NCBI RefSeq assembly: GCF_024347395.1
Contig: NZ_AP025472.1
Span: 2,542,001-2,606,000 of the forward strand
Direction of reading: 5' to 3'
DNA length: 64,000 nucleotides
Source of the DNA: Vibrio cortegadensis
GTDB taxonomy: Bacteria > Pseudomonadota > Gammaproteobacteria > Enterobacterales > Vibrionaceae
Positions 43,901-53,375 of this stretch are shown one piece after another. The notes below the pieces were generated by a model. That model did not search any database. It was given only the letters and a program-made list of their open reading frames with translations, and was not told where the DNA came from. Made by a program: the position numbers and the translations under genes. Positions within the stretch are counted from its first letter, which is position 1, and every line of letters begins with the position of its first letter.

Positions 43901-45500
43901 GATCGGTGCAACACGTCACTCGACTCCGGGGGTCGGTCTGATTTCTCCACCGCCACACCATGATATCTACTCAATCGAAGATTTAGCCCAGCTGATCTAC
44001 GATCTGAAAAACGCGAACCGTAATGGTCGCGTTAACGTGAAGCTAGTATCGGAAGCGGGTGTTGGTACGATTGCATCAGGCGTAGCGAAAGCGAAAGCTG
44101 ACGTAGTCCTCATCGCTGGTTTTGATGGTGGTACGGGTGCATCTCCGATGTCTTCTATCCGTCACACTGGCTTGCCTTGGGAACTGGGTCTAGCGGAAAC
44201 TCACCAAACACTACTGAAAAATGGCCTACGTAATCGTATCGTGGTTCAGTCTGATGGTCAGATGAAAACTCCGCGTGACCTTGCAGTCGCAACACTGCTT
44301 GGTGCTGAAGAATGGGGCGTAGCAACAGCCGCACTGGTTGTTGAAGGCTGTATCATGATGCGTAAGTGTCACAAAAACACTTGCCCTGTTGGTATCGCAA
44401 CACAGAACAAGACACTGCGTGAACGTTTCGATGGTCGCGTAGAAGACGTTGTGACTTTCTTCCAGTACATGGCTGAAGGTCTGCGTGAAGTGATGGCTGA
44501 GCTTGGCTACCGCTCTATCGATGAGATGGTCGGCCAATCTCACAAACTTAAAGTTCGTGACGATATTCAGCACTGGAAATACAAGAACCTAGATCTGTCA
44601 CCTGTTCTGCATATTGAACAGCCTCGTGCAGAAGATGGCGTTTATAACCAGACACAACAAAACCATAACTTAGAAGACGTACTAGACCGTAAGTTGATTC
44701 AAGCAGCTATTCCAGCACTTGAAAAAGGCGAAGCAGTGAACGCTGAATTCCCTATCATCAACACCGACCGTTCAGCGGGTACTATGTTGTCGAATGAAAT
44801 ATCTAAGGTTTACAAAGACGCAGGCCTACCACAACCAATGAACGTGAAGTTCAATGGCTCGGCAGGTCAGTCATTCGGTGCTTTCCTTGCGAAAGGCGTG
44901 AAGTTCGAAGTAGAAGGTGACGCGAACGACTACTGGGGTAAAGGTCTATCAGGCGGTACGCTAGTACTCTACCCTAACGCAAAATCATCCATAGTTGCTG
45001 AAGATAACATTGTAGTGGGTAACGTATGTTTCTATGGCGCAACGTCTGGTGAATCTTACATTCGCGGCATGGCAGGTGAGCGTTTCTGTGTACGTAACTC
45101 AGGAGCGAAAGTCGTTGTTGAAGGCATTGGTGACCACGGTTGTGAATACATGACTGGCGGTGTTGCAGTGATCCTTGGCTCAACAGGTCGTAACTTTGCG
45201 GCAGGTATGAGTGGTGGTGTCGCTTACGTTTGGGATAAAGCAGGGGATTTTGATACCAAGCTAAACCCTGAACTGGTCGACCTAGACCCAATTGAAGCAG
45301 AAGATCGCGAACTACTGAAAGAGATGCTAACCAAGCAAGTTCAATTCACAGGAAGTGAAGTCGCTCAGTCTTTCCTAGACAATTTTGAAGCAAGCCTAGC
45401 CACGATGGTGAAAGTAATGCCACGTGACTACAAAGCGGTGCTTCAAAAGCGTAAGGCTGAAGCCGAGCAAGCACAAACGGAAGAAGTGGAGGCAGTATAA
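40953..45500 (+). CDS. gltB: Glutamate synthase large subunit, first copy (non-E. coli lineage)
   Basis: The large subunit makes glutamate from glutamine and 2-oxoglutarate. The 1515-residue proenzyme has Cys21 (EHDACGIGFVAHL) as the amidotransferase nucleophile, exposed after removal of a 20-residue propeptide. Domains in order are class-II glutaminase (21-~430), central domain (~470-770), FMN barrel (~850-1210, SNSGEGGEDPTRF and PGEGGQLPGDKVDDW) and GXGXG domain (~1265-1460). The 3Fe-4S cysteines are in CIMMRKCHKNTCPVG. It overlaps gltD by one base (TAATG). Its sequence clearly differs from the second copy at 47397, which is the E. coli type; this one resembles the alphaproteobacterial and actinobacterial kind. 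Confidence 0.95.
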   Translation: MVDQEQNSQGLYTPELEHDACGIGFVAHLKNRKSHDVVTQALDMLARMEHRGGQGCDPCSGDGAGILLQKPHEFLLEEAVKLGIKLPSFEKYGVGVVLFPKDEHKRAQCRDILERNAQRLELEVIGYRELPTDNSMIGADPLSTEPQFEHVFISGGPGSTPEELERKLYVLRNYTVRVCLESVSNIGDDFYINSMSYKTVVYKGQLTTEQVPQYFLDLQNPTMVSALALVHSRFSTNTFPRWRLAQPFRYIAHNGEINTVRGNLNWMKAREAIIESDLFTKAEIDMLLPICQEGSSDSSNFDMALELLVLSGRSLPHALMMMIPEAWQENKNMDPTRRAFYQYHANVMEPWDGPASVCFTDGVQVGATLDRNGLRPSRYTVTKDDFLVMASESGVVEIEPENVEFRGRLQPGRIFVADLEQGRIISDEEVKDGIANAQPYEKWVEDNLLNLKKLPDAENEFSQPTPEKLLHKQQAFGVSSEEVNEIIVPMAKDGKEPLSAMGADWPLAILSHQSQHLSNYFKQLFAQVTNPPIDPIRERMVMSLNTYLGKDQNLLAESPEHCQKVELESPVLSNSELEKLRAIDNEHLQAKTLDIVFQASEDEGKLERALKRICQYAEDAVIDGYSIILLTDRAVNSNHAAIPAMLAVGAVHHHLIRKGLRAKCDIVVETGDARETHHFATLIGYGANAVNPYLVIETMVDLQRTKKLDPQTNIKDLFENYRNSINGGLLKIFSKMGISTLQSYHGAQIFEALGVSKSVVDKYFTGTVSRIQGLTIDDIAKEVMVRHRIGYPTREIPVQILDVGGVYQWKQRGEKHLFNPETISLLQESTRNKDYGQFKKYAKAVDDQGDHAATLRSQLDFVKNPAGSIPLEEVEPIEKILKRFATGAMSFGSISHEAHSTLAVAMNRIGAKSNSGEGGEDPTRFERKENGDWERSAIKQVASGRFGVTSYYLSNADELQIKMAQGAKPGEGGQLPGDKVDDWIGATRHSTPGVGLISPPPHHDIYSIEDLAQLIYDLKNANRNGRVNVKLVSEAGVGTIASGVAKAKADVVLIAGFDGGTGASPMSSIRHTGLPWELGLAETHQTLLKNGLRNRIVVQSDGQMKTPRDLAVATLLGAEEWGVATAALVVEGCIMMRKCHKNTCPVGIATQNKTLRERFDGRVEDVVTFFQYMAEGLREVMAELGYRSIDEMVGQSHKLKVRDDIQHWKYKNLDLSPVLHIEQPRAEDGVYNQTQQNHNLEDVLDRKLIQAAIPALEKGEAVNAEFPIINTDRSAGTMLSNEISKVYKDAGLPQPMNVKFNGSAGQSFGAFLAKGVKFEVEGDANDYWGKGLSGGTLVLYPNAKSSIVAEDNIVVGNVCFYGATSGESYIRGMAGERFCVRNSGAKVVVEGIGDHGCEYMTGGVAVILGSTGRNFAAGMSGGVAYVWDKAGDFDTKLNPELVDLDPIEAEDRELLKEMLTKQVQFTGSEVAQSFLDNFEASLATMVKVMPRDYKAVLQKRKAEAEQAQTEEVEAV

Positions 45501-46969
45501 TGGGTAAGCCTACTGGATTTTTAGAACATGGTCGCGAGCTTCCAAAGAAACTCGACCCATCAGTTCGAATTGAAGATAACAAAGAGTTTGTACTCAACGA
45601 AGAGTTTGGTGACAAGATCAATACTCAAGCCTCTCGTTGTATGGACTGTGGTGTTCCTTTCTGTCACAGCGGTTGTCCGATTGGTAACATTATCCCTGAA
45701 TTTAACGATGCGGTTTATCGTGACAGCTGGGAAGAAGCTTGGAACATTCTAAGCTCAACCAACAACTTCCCTGAGTTTACAGGTCGTGTATGCCCTTCCC
45801 CTTGTGAAAGTGCATGTGTTCTTGGTATCAACCAAGATCCAATCACTATCTGTAATATCGAGAAAACGATTGTGGAAACGGCGTACCGTGAAGGGTACGC
45901 AAAACCGAAAACACCACGATCTCGCACAGGAAAGACGATTGCTATCATCGGCTCTGGCCCTGCCGGCTTAGCTGCGGCAGAGCAACTAAACAGTGCTGGT
46001 CATTCAGTCACGGTGTTTGAACGAGATGAAAAAGTGGGCGGTTTACTGCGCTTTGGTATCCCAGATTTCAAACTGGGTATGGACGTGATTGATCGTAAGA
46101 TCAACCTGATGGCGGAGGCCGGCGTTGAATTCAAAGTGAACCAACATATTGGTGTTGATGTCAATGCTCAGCAACTTCGTCAAGAGTTTGATGCCGTACT
46201 ATTAACTGGCGGCTCAACCGTTCCAAGAGACTTACCTATCCCGGGTCGTGAACTCAATGGTGTACACTTTGCGATGGAGTTCTTAGGCCAAAATAACCGT
46301 CGTGCCAATGACATGGATTTGAAAACCAAAGAGATCCACGCCAAAGGCAAGCATGTTGTGGTTATCGGTGGCGGTGATACGGGCTCTGACTGCGTAGGTA
46401 CATCTAACCGTCATGGCGCAGCAAGTATTACTCAAGTTGAGATAATGCCAATTCCACCTGAAAAACGCCCTGCAAATATGCCTTGGCCTCAATACCCAAT
46501 GATTATGAAAACAACCACTTCACATGAAGAGGGCTGTGAGCGTCACTGGAATATTTTGACCAAAGAGTTTATCTCTGACGATAACGGAAATGTTACTGGG
46601 CTTCGTATCGCTGATATCGTGTGGCAAGACGCAAAACCAGGCGAACGCCCTGGGTTTGATGAAGTGGCAAATTCTGAGCGTGTCATTCCATGTGATATGG
46701 CATTCCTAGCAATGGGCTTCCTACATCCAGAACCAACGGGTGTTCTCGCTCAACTTGATATCAAGCTTGACGAACGCGGTAACGTTGCGACGAATGGTTT
46801 TGCGACCAACCAGAAAGGTGTTTTTGCAGCTGGTGATATGCGAACAGGTCAATCGTTAGTGGTACGCTGTATCAATGAGGGACGTGAATCCGCTCGCGAA
46901 GTTGATAATTACCTCATGGGTGGCACAAACCTAGAAGCAAAATCTGACTCACTTATGCTTTCAGCTTAA
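45500..46969 (+). CDS. gltD: Glutamate synthase small subunit, first copy
   Basis: The small subunit oxidises NADPH and passes electrons through FAD and iron-sulfur clusters to the large subunit. The 489-residue protein begins MGKPTGFLEHGRELPKKLDP. Its N-terminal cluster cysteines are in CMDCGVPFCHSGCPIGN and GRVCPSPCESACVLG. The FAD loop is IAIIGSGPAGLAAAEQL near residue 150, and the NADPH loop VVVIGGGDTGSDCVG near 289. A C-terminal FAD stretch reads GVFAAGDMRTGQSLVV. It is longer than the second copy (470) and belongs with its own gltB by the one-base overlap. A hairpin and a terminator follow. Confidence 0.95.
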   Translation: MGKPTGFLEHGRELPKKLDPSVRIEDNKEFVLNEEFGDKINTQASRCMDCGVPFCHSGCPIGNIIPEFNDAVYRDSWEEAWNILSSTNNFPEFTGRVCPSPCESACVLGINQDPITICNIEKTIVETAYREGYAKPKTPRSRTGKTIAIIGSGPAGLAAAEQLNSAGHSVTVFERDEKVGGLLRFGIPDFKLGMDVIDRKINLMAEAGVEFKVNQHIGVDVNAQQLRQEFDAVLLTGGSTVPRDLPIPGRELNGVHFAMEFLGQNNRRANDMDLKTKEIHAKGKHVVVIGGGDTGSDCVGTSNRHGAASITQVEIMPIPPEKRPANMPWPQYPMIMKTTTSHEEGCERHWNILTKEFISDDNGNVTGLRIADIVWQDAKPGERPGFDEVANSERVIPCDMAFLAMGFLHPEPTGVLAQLDIKLDERGNVATNGFATNQKGVFAAGDMRTGQSLVVRCINEGRESAREVDNYLMGGTNLEAKSDSLMLSA

Positions 46970-47396
46970 GAGAACAGAATAAGTAAATAACGCTAGCCGA
47001 TAAGCCGTTCACTTACGCTAGCGTCACAATACGTTCGACAAGTCCTTCCAGACTTTTGGCCAGTGCATTCGTGCTGGCCTTTTTTATACTCATAACTCCC
47101 TGCCTTTCTATGCTTTTAGGTTAATTAATTGTAAATAAAACAACATCTATCTCTTTGATTCAATTAAACATAGATAGGGTAATATTTGGTTAATACTCAA
47201 AATGCGCAACAAACAACCAATAACTTGACCTTTTGCATAATAAGCTATACGTTGTGAAACTATCGAAAACAAAAATGATGATTTTTGTTAAAAACAACAA
47301 GTCAATAAAAGTGCATAACTATAGAGAAAATAACAACAATAAAGAATAGTTAGTCATTTCTCTGCTAAAGAAGCAGGAAGCAAAAGGAGAATTGCA
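46970..47396. other. Gap between the two glutamate synthase operons
   Basis: The first 117 bases hold a hairpin and a terminator. The remaining 310 bases are AT-rich and should contain the promoter of the second operon, which is thus separately controlled. I see no operator that I can name. Confidence 0.55.
46990..47086 (+). terminator. Hairpin plus intrinsic terminator after gltD (first copy)
   Basis: ACGCTAGC (46990-46997) pairs perfectly with GCTAGCGT (47017-47024). Further on, GGCCAG (47058-47063) pairs with CTGGCC (47074-47079), followed by six Ts. The second is the terminator; the first may protect the 3' end. Confidence 0.82.
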
Positions 47397-50300
47397 ATGG
47401 CTCTATATAATCCAAATCTTGAAAAAGATAACTGTGGATTTGGCCTCATCGCGCACATGGAAGGCCAAGCAAGCCATAAACTAGTCCGCACCGCTATTTC
47501 AGCATTGGATCGAATGACTCACCGAGGGGGCATTGCCGCCGATGGAAAAACGGGTGATGGTTGCGGTCTGTTACTACAAAAGCCAGATACCTACCTAAGA
47601 CTCATTGCAGAAGAGAACCATTGGAAACTTGGCAAGCAATACGCCATCGGGATGATCTTCTTCAATCAAGATCCAGTGAAAGCAGAGCTTGCTCGCGACA
47701 TCATCAATAAAGAGCTCGCTCAAGAAACTTTAACCGTTTCAGGCTGGAGAGAAGTTCCGATTAACGCCGACGTTCTAGGGCCAATCGCAACCGAATCTCT
47801 GCCCAACATTCAACAAGTGTTTATTTCAGCCCCCGCAGGATGGCGAGAAAGAGACATAGAACGCCGACTGTATATTGCTCGTCGCCGCATCGAAAAAAGC
47901 ATCCAAAATGATGATGAATTCTATATTTGCAGCCTATCAACTCAAGTCATTGTTTATAAAGGGCTCTGCATGCCTGCGGATTTGCCAAGATTCTATTTAG
48001 ACTTAGCCGATCTGCGAATGGAATCCGCAATTTGTTTGTTCCACCAGCGCTTTTCAACCAATACCCAACCTCGCTGGCCGCTGGCTCAACCGTTTCGTTA
48101 TCTCGCTCATAATGGTGAAATCAATACCATTGAAGGTAACCGTCAATGGGCTCGCGCTCGTGCTTATAAATTCTCATCGCCACTTCTGCCCGACTTACAA
48201 ACCGCCGCCCCATTTGTGAATGAAACAGGCTCAGACTCTTCAAGCTTAGATAACATGCTCGATCTGTTTTTATCTGGAGGCATGGACGTATTCCGCGCGA
48301 TGAGGATGCTGGTTCCGCCCGCTTGGCAGAACCACCCAGACATGGATCCCGATCTACGTGCCTTCTATGATTTCAACTCCAAACATATGGAACCTTGGGA
48401 TGGCCCAGCAGGGATAGTCCTTTCCGATGGGCGATATGCCGCCTGTAATTTAGACCGCAATGGGCTACGACCGGCTCGCTATGTGATCACAAAAGATAAC
48501 CTGATCACTCTCGCATCTGAAGTTGGGATCTGGGATTACACGCCTGATGAGGTATCAGAAAAAGGTCGTGTGGGGCCTGGTGAATTACTCGTTGTCGATA
48601 CTCGTCGTGGCAAGCTATGGCAATCCAGTGAGATCGATAACGATCTAAAAAATCGTCACCCTTACCGAGAGTGGATGGAAAATAATGTCCATAAACTGAC
48701 GCCATTTTCAGATCTTGAAGATGACCAAGTCGGTGAGCGATCTCTCGATAACGATCAACTGAAAACGTACCAAAAACAATTTGCGATGAGCAATGAAGAG
48801 GTTGATCAAGTCATTCGTGTATTGGGAGACATGGGACAAGAAGCGACAGGCTCAATGGGAGACGATACGCCAATGGCGGTATTGTCATCTAAAGAGCGAC
48901 TGGTTACAGACTATTTTCGCCAGAAGTTCGCCCAAGTGACTAACCCTCCCATAGACCCTTTGCGTGAAAAGCATGTGATGTCACTTGCCACCAGCGTCGG
49001 GCAGGAAATGAATGTCTTTTGCGAAACCGATGGACACGCTTACCGAGTAAGCTTTGAATCCCCCGTGTTACTGCACTCCGATATGCAGCAACTATTGGCA
49101 CTTAGTGATAAACACTACCGACATACCATTGTTGATCTAAATTACAACCCAGACGAAAAAGATCTTCAGCAAGCCCTCATTCATGTATGTGATCAAGCTG
49201 AACGAGTTGTCCGCGAAGGCACCGTTCTTATCGTTCTATCAGATCGTAATATTGAGAAAGCAACATTACCGATCCCAGCAGCGATGGCGGTAGGGGCTGT
49301 GCAAGTTCGTTTAGCTGAAACCGACCTTCGTTGTGATGCCAATATCATTGTCGAAACTGCAACTGCGCGAGACCCACATCAATTTGCTGTTATGCTTGGA
49401 TTTGGTGCAACCGCTGTCTATCCATATCTAGCTTACGAAACCTTAGGCAAGGTAATTGACGAAGGTGGGATCGCGAAAAGTTATAGCCAAGTCATGTTGA
49501 ACTATCGAAACGGCATCAACAAAGGACTATACAAAATCATGTCCAAAATGGGCATTTCAACCATCGCCTCTTACCGTTGCTCTCAACTATTTGAAGCGGT
49601 GGGCTTACACCAAGAACTGGTAGACCTCTGCTTTAAAGGCGTGACGACTCGTATTCAAGGCGCAACCTTTGATGATTTCCAACAAGACCTACACAACCTA
49701 TCTCGCAAAGCGTGGGCAAAAAGAAAGAGTATCGAACATGGCGGTTTACTGAAGTATGTTCATGGCGGTGAGTACCATGCTTACAACCCAGATGTGGTCG
49801 GTACACTACAGCAAGCTGTGAAATCTGGAGAGACTTCCGATTACAAAGCTTTTGCCAAACAAGTGAATGCTCGCCCAGTCGCGATGCTGCGAGATTTAAT
49901 GCAATTAAAGAAAACAGGACAGACACTGCCACTCGAACAAGTTGAGGCGAGCACTGAACTATTCAAACGATTTGATTCTGCTGCCATGTCGATTGGAGCC
50001 TTGAGTCCTGAAGCTCATGAAGCGTTAGCCACCGCCATGAACCGTTTAGGTGGCTATTCTAACTCTGGAGAAGGTGGTGAAGATCCTCGCCGTTTTGGCA
50101 CTGAGAAAAATTCACGCATTAAGCAGATTGCCTCCGGTCGATTTGGCGTAACCCCACACTACCTCGTCAATGCGGATGTACTACAAATTAAAGTCGCACA
50201 AGGCGCAAAACCCGGAGAGGGCGGTCAACTCCCAGGGCATAAAGTGACGGCTGAAATCGCTAAATTACGTCATTCCGTTCAAGGGGTGACGTTAATCTCC

Positions 50301-51860
50301 CCTCCTCCACATCACGACATTTATTCCATTGAAGATCTTGCGCAGCTGATTTTCGATCTCAAACAAGTGAATCCAAAAGCCTTAATCTCCGTCAAACTCG
50401 TTTCTGAACCCGGAGTTGGCACCATCGCCACTGGTGTTGCCAAAGCCTATGCCGACCTCATCACGATTTCAGGCTACGATGGCGGAACTGCCGCAAGCCC
50501 ACTCACCTCAGTGAAATATGCGGGGAGTCCATGGGAGTTAGGTTTAGCTGAAACCCAGCAAGCGCTCGTCGCTAATGGTCTGCGACACAAAATCCGCTTA
50601 CAAGTCGATGGTGGATTGAAAACAGGTCTAGACGTCATCAAAGCGGCAATCCTTGGTGCTGAAAGTTTCGGTTTTGGCACCGCGCCAATGGTCGCAATGG
50701 GATGCAAGTTCTTGCGGATCTGCCATCTCAACAACTGCGCGACTGGTGTGGCAACCCAAGATGAAACTCTGCGTAGAGAGTATTTCAAAGGTCTTCCTGA
50801 AATGGTGATGAATTATTTCATTGGATTGGCCGAAGAGGTACGCGAACACCTATCTGAGCTTGGAGTCGAAAAGCTAACAGACTTGATTGGGCGTACCGAC
50901 TTACTTGAAACCGTACAAGGCATGACCGCAAAACAGAGTAAACTCGATCTATCAGCAGTACTCGAAGCTCCTGTATCTCCTGAAGGGCATCCACTATTTT
51001 GGACAGAGCCTAACGCTCCTTTTGATAAAGCGCAGCTCAACCAAACCATTTTAGATGATGCGTTAATCAGTATAGAAGCAAAACAGAGTAACAATTTTTA
51101 CTACGATGTCATCAATACCGATCGATCCATCGGAGCTCGGATCTCAGGAGAGATCGCACAGCGTTATGGTAATCAAGGCATGGCTGGAACACCGATTAAA
51201 CTGCACCTTAACGGAACCGCAGGGCAATCATTTGGTGTATGGAATGCGGGTGGCGTAGAGCTGTATCTTACTGGCGATGCCAATGATTACGTCGGTAAAG
51301 GCATGGCTGGCGGAAAAATCGTTATCAAACCCCATTTAGGCACGGCATTCAACTGCAACGACGCCACCATTATTGGCAACACCTGCTTATATGGTGCTAC
51401 CGGAGGAAAGCTATTTGCGGCCGGCACCGCAGGCGAACGATTCGGTGTTCGTAATTCAGGCACTATCGCTGTTATAGAAGGTGCAGGAGACAACGCATGT
51501 GAATATATGACCGGAGGGATTGTCGCAATCCTAGGGGCGACAGGTGTGAACTTCGGCGCGGGTATGACCGGTGGTTTTGCCTATGTGATGGATCAAAACC
51601 AAGATTTCCAAGGGCGAGTAAACAACGAATCTGTGGAAGCGGTCTCTCTAGCGGATCTCTATATTCACCAAGAACATTTACGTGGCTTAATTGCCGAACA
51701 CTTAGAAGAGACAGGATCAACACACGCCGAAAACATATTAGCCAACTTTGATGAATGGATTCCAAAGTTCTACCTTGTTAAACCTCAAGCCGCTGATCTG
51801 CGCACGCTACTCGGACATCAAAGCCGAAGCTCTGCAGAACTACGCGTTCAAGCCCAGTAA
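47397..51860 (+). CDS. gltB: Glutamate synthase large subunit, second copy (E. coli type)
   Basis: This 1487-residue copy is close to E. coli GltB throughout. Its nucleophile is Cys13 (LEKDNCGFGLIAHMEG), so the propeptide is only 12 residues, shorter than the one usually annotated in E. coli. The glutaminase domain covers ~13-420, followed by the central and FMN domains (SNSGEGGEDPRRF, PGEGGQLPGHKV), 3Fe-4S cysteines in CKFLRICHLNNCATGVA, and the GXGXG domain with GNTCLYGATGGKLFAAG. It ends HQSRSSAELRVQAQ, the same ending as in E. coli. GGAG stands eight bases before the ATG. The matching small subunit follows 16 bases later. Confidence 0.96.
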   Translation: MALYNPNLEKDNCGFGLIAHMEGQASHKLVRTAISALDRMTHRGGIAADGKTGDGCGLLLQKPDTYLRLIAEENHWKLGKQYAIGMIFFNQDPVKAELARDIINKELAQETLTVSGWREVPINADVLGPIATESLPNIQQVFISAPAGWRERDIERRLYIARRRIEKSIQNDDEFYICSLSTQVIVYKGLCMPADLPRFYLDLADLRMESAICLFHQRFSTNTQPRWPLAQPFRYLAHNGEINTIEGNRQWARARAYKFSSPLLPDLQTAAPFVNETGSDSSSLDNMLDLFLSGGMDVFRAMRMLVPPAWQNHPDMDPDLRAFYDFNSKHMEPWDGPAGIVLSDGRYAACNLDRNGLRPARYVITKDNLITLASEVGIWDYTPDEVSEKGRVGPGELLVVDTRRGKLWQSSEIDNDLKNRHPYREWMENNVHKLTPFSDLEDDQVGERSLDNDQLKTYQKQFAMSNEEVDQVIRVLGDMGQEATGSMGDDTPMAVLSSKERLVTDYFRQKFAQVTNPPIDPLREKHVMSLATSVGQEMNVFCETDGHAYRVSFESPVLLHSDMQQLLALSDKHYRHTIVDLNYNPDEKDLQQALIHVCDQAERVVREGTVLIVLSDRNIEKATLPIPAAMAVGAVQVRLAETDLRCDANIIVETATARDPHQFAVMLGFGATAVYPYLAYETLGKVIDEGGIAKSYSQVMLNYRNGINKGLYKIMSKMGISTIASYRCSQLFEAVGLHQELVDLCFKGVTTRIQGATFDDFQQDLHNLSRKAWAKRKSIEHGGLLKYVHGGEYHAYNPDVVGTLQQAVKSGETSDYKAFAKQVNARPVAMLRDLMQLKKTGQTLPLEQVEASTELFKRFDSAAMSIGALSPEAHEALATAMNRLGGYSNSGEGGEDPRRFGTEKNSRIKQIASGRFGVTPHYLVNADVLQIKVAQGAKPGEGGQLPGHKVTAEIAKLRHSVQGVTLISPPPHHDIYSIEDLAQLIFDLKQVNPKALISVKLVSEPGVGTIATGVAKAYADLITISGYDGGTAASPLTSVKYAGSPWELGLAETQQALVANGLRHKIRLQVDGGLKTGLDVIKAAILGAESFGFGTAPMVAMGCKFLRICHLNNCATGVATQDETLRREYFKGLPEMVMNYFIGLAEEVREHLSELGVEKLTDLIGRTDLLETVQGMTAKQSKLDLSAVLEAPVSPEGHPLFWTEPNAPFDKAQLNQTILDDALISIEAKQSNNFYYDVINTDRSIGARISGEIAQRYGNQGMAGTPIKLHLNGTAGQSFGVWNAGGVELYLTGDANDYVGKGMAGGKIVIKPHLGTAFNCNDATIIGNTCLYGATGGKLFAAGTAGERFGVRNSGTIAVIEGAGDNACEYMTGGIVAILGATGVNFGAGMTGGFAYVMDQNQDFQGRVNNESVEAVSLADLYIHQEHLRGLIAEHLEETGSTHAENILANFDEWIPKFYLVKPQAADLRTLLGHQSRSSAELRVQAQ

Positions 51861-51876
51861 TAGAAGGAGTCTTATC

Positions 51877-53289
51877 ATGAGCCAGAACGTATACCAATTT
51901 ATTGATGTCAAACGCGTCGACCCAGCGAAGAAACCGGTAAAAATTCGTAAGATCGAGTTTGTAGAAATTTACGAACCTTTCACCAAGCAACAAGCGACGG
52001 CTCAGGCTGATCGCTGTTTGGACTGTGGAAACCCCTATTGCGAATGGAAATGCCCAGTACATAACTACATCCCTCAATGGCTGAAACTCGCTAATGAAGG
52101 ACGAATCATTGAAGCAGCAGAACTTTCTCATCAAACCAATAGCTTGCCCGAAGTGTGTGGTCGAGTGTGCCCGCAAGATCGCCTGTGCGAAGGATCTTGT
52201 ACCCTAAATGATGATTTTGGTGCTGTCACTATTGGTAATATTGAAAAGTATATTAACGACAAAGCCTTTGAGATGGGTTGGAAACCTGACATGTCTCATG
52301 TTGAGATGACAGATAAGAAAGTCGCCATTATTGGTGCTGGACCAGCAGGGCTCGCTGCGGCTGATATTCTTATTCGAAATGGAGTAAAACCCGTTGTCTT
52401 TGATCGTTACCCTGAAATTGGAGGCTTACTGACTTTTGGGATCCCATCATTCAAATTAGAGAAAGGGGTGATGCAAAATCGTCGTCGAATTTTCAGCGAA
52501 ATGGGTGTCGAGTTCCAAATGAACGTGGAAGTCGGAAAAGATGTACAACTCCAAACCTTAATCGATGACTACGACGCGGTTTTTCTCGGAGTAGGTACAT
52601 ACAAAAACATGCGTGCGGGACTTGAAAATGAAGACGCTCCCGGAGTCTATGATGCGCTTCCATTTCTAATTTCGAATACTTATAAAGTGATGGATCTCCA
52701 CACCGACGATCCTTTTATCGATATGGCGGGTAAAAATGTCGTTGTCCTCGGTGGAGGGGATACCGCGATGGATTGCGTTCGTACATCCATTCGTCAAAAC
52801 GCGAAGAACGTCATTTGTGCCTACCGTAGAGATGAGGCCAATATGCCCGGATCTAGACGCGAAGTAAAAAATGCAAAAGAGGAAGGGGTTCAATTCAAAT
52901 TCAACCTTCAACCCTTAAATATAGAGATCGATGCGTCTGGGAAAGTTTGTGGTGTCAAAGTGGTAAAAACCGCGCTAGGTGAGGCCGATTCAGCAGGACG
53001 ACGTAGACCTGAGCCCGTTGCAGATAGCGAACATATTATTGATGCTGATGTGGTGATCATGGCATTTGGTTTCCAGCCACACAAGATGGATTGGCTACAG
53101 CCTTTTGGTGTTAATCTTGATCAATGGGGACGAATTCAGGCCCCTGCTGAACAAGAGTTTCAATATCAAACCAGTCATCAAAAAATCTTCGCTGGCGGTG
53201 ATGCCGTAAGAGGATCCGATTTAGTTGTGACTGCGATTGATGAAGGGCGCAAAGCGGCGGAAGGAATTCTAGATTATCTAGATATCTGA
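51877..53289 (+). CDS. gltD: Glutamate synthase small subunit, second copy (E. coli type)
   Basis: The 470-residue protein (E. coli 472) begins MSQNVYQFIDVKRVDPAKKP, nearly the same as in E. coli. I start at ATG 51877 because AGAAGGAG lies just upstream; the open frame to 51748 overlaps gltB and has no family counterpart. Cluster cysteines are in CLDCGNPYCEWKCPVHNY and CGRVCPQDRLCEGSC. The FAD loop is VAIIGAGPAGLAAADIL, the NADPH loop VVVLGGGDTAMDCVRT, and the final FAD stretch IFAGGDAVRGSDLVVTAI. It pairs with gltB at 47397 as an operon. Confidence 0.96.
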   Translation: MSQNVYQFIDVKRVDPAKKPVKIRKIEFVEIYEPFTKQQATAQADRCLDCGNPYCEWKCPVHNYIPQWLKLANEGRIIEAAELSHQTNSLPEVCGRVCPQDRLCEGSCTLNDDFGAVTIGNIEKYINDKAFEMGWKPDMSHVEMTDKKVAIIGAGPAGLAAADILIRNGVKPVVFDRYPEIGGLLTFGIPSFKLEKGVMQNRRRIFSEMGVEFQMNVEVGKDVQLQTLIDDYDAVFLGVGTYKNMRAGLENEDAPGVYDALPFLISNTYKVMDLHTDDPFIDMAGKNVVVLGGGDTAMDCVRTSIRQNAKNVICAYRRDEANMPGSRREVKNAKEEGVQFKFNLQPLNIEIDASGKVCGVKVVKTALGEADSAGRRRPEPVADSEHIIDADVVIMAFGFQPHKMDWLQPFGVNLDQWGRIQAPAEQEFQYQTSHQKIFAGGDAVRGSDLVVTAIDEGRKAAEGILDYLDI

Positions 53290-53311
53290 ACCACTTAAGA
53301 ATAAGCTGTAC

Positions 53312-53338
53312 GAAACGGATCCGCATTGGATCCTTTTC
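53312..53338 (+). terminator. Hairpin after the second gltD
   Basis: GAAA-c-GGATCC (53312-53322) pairs with GGATCC-t-TTTC (53328-53338) with one opposed mismatch. The T-rich part is short, so it is a weak terminator candidate. Confidence 0.55.
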
Positions 53339-53375
53339 GTTATCCATCATATTGGAGTGATAAACAGGGAATCAT

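Noticed and set aside
51748..51876. GltD (second copy) starting inside gltB
   Set aside because: The overlap region has no GltD similarity; AGAAGGAG and ATG at 51877 give the exact family N-terminus.
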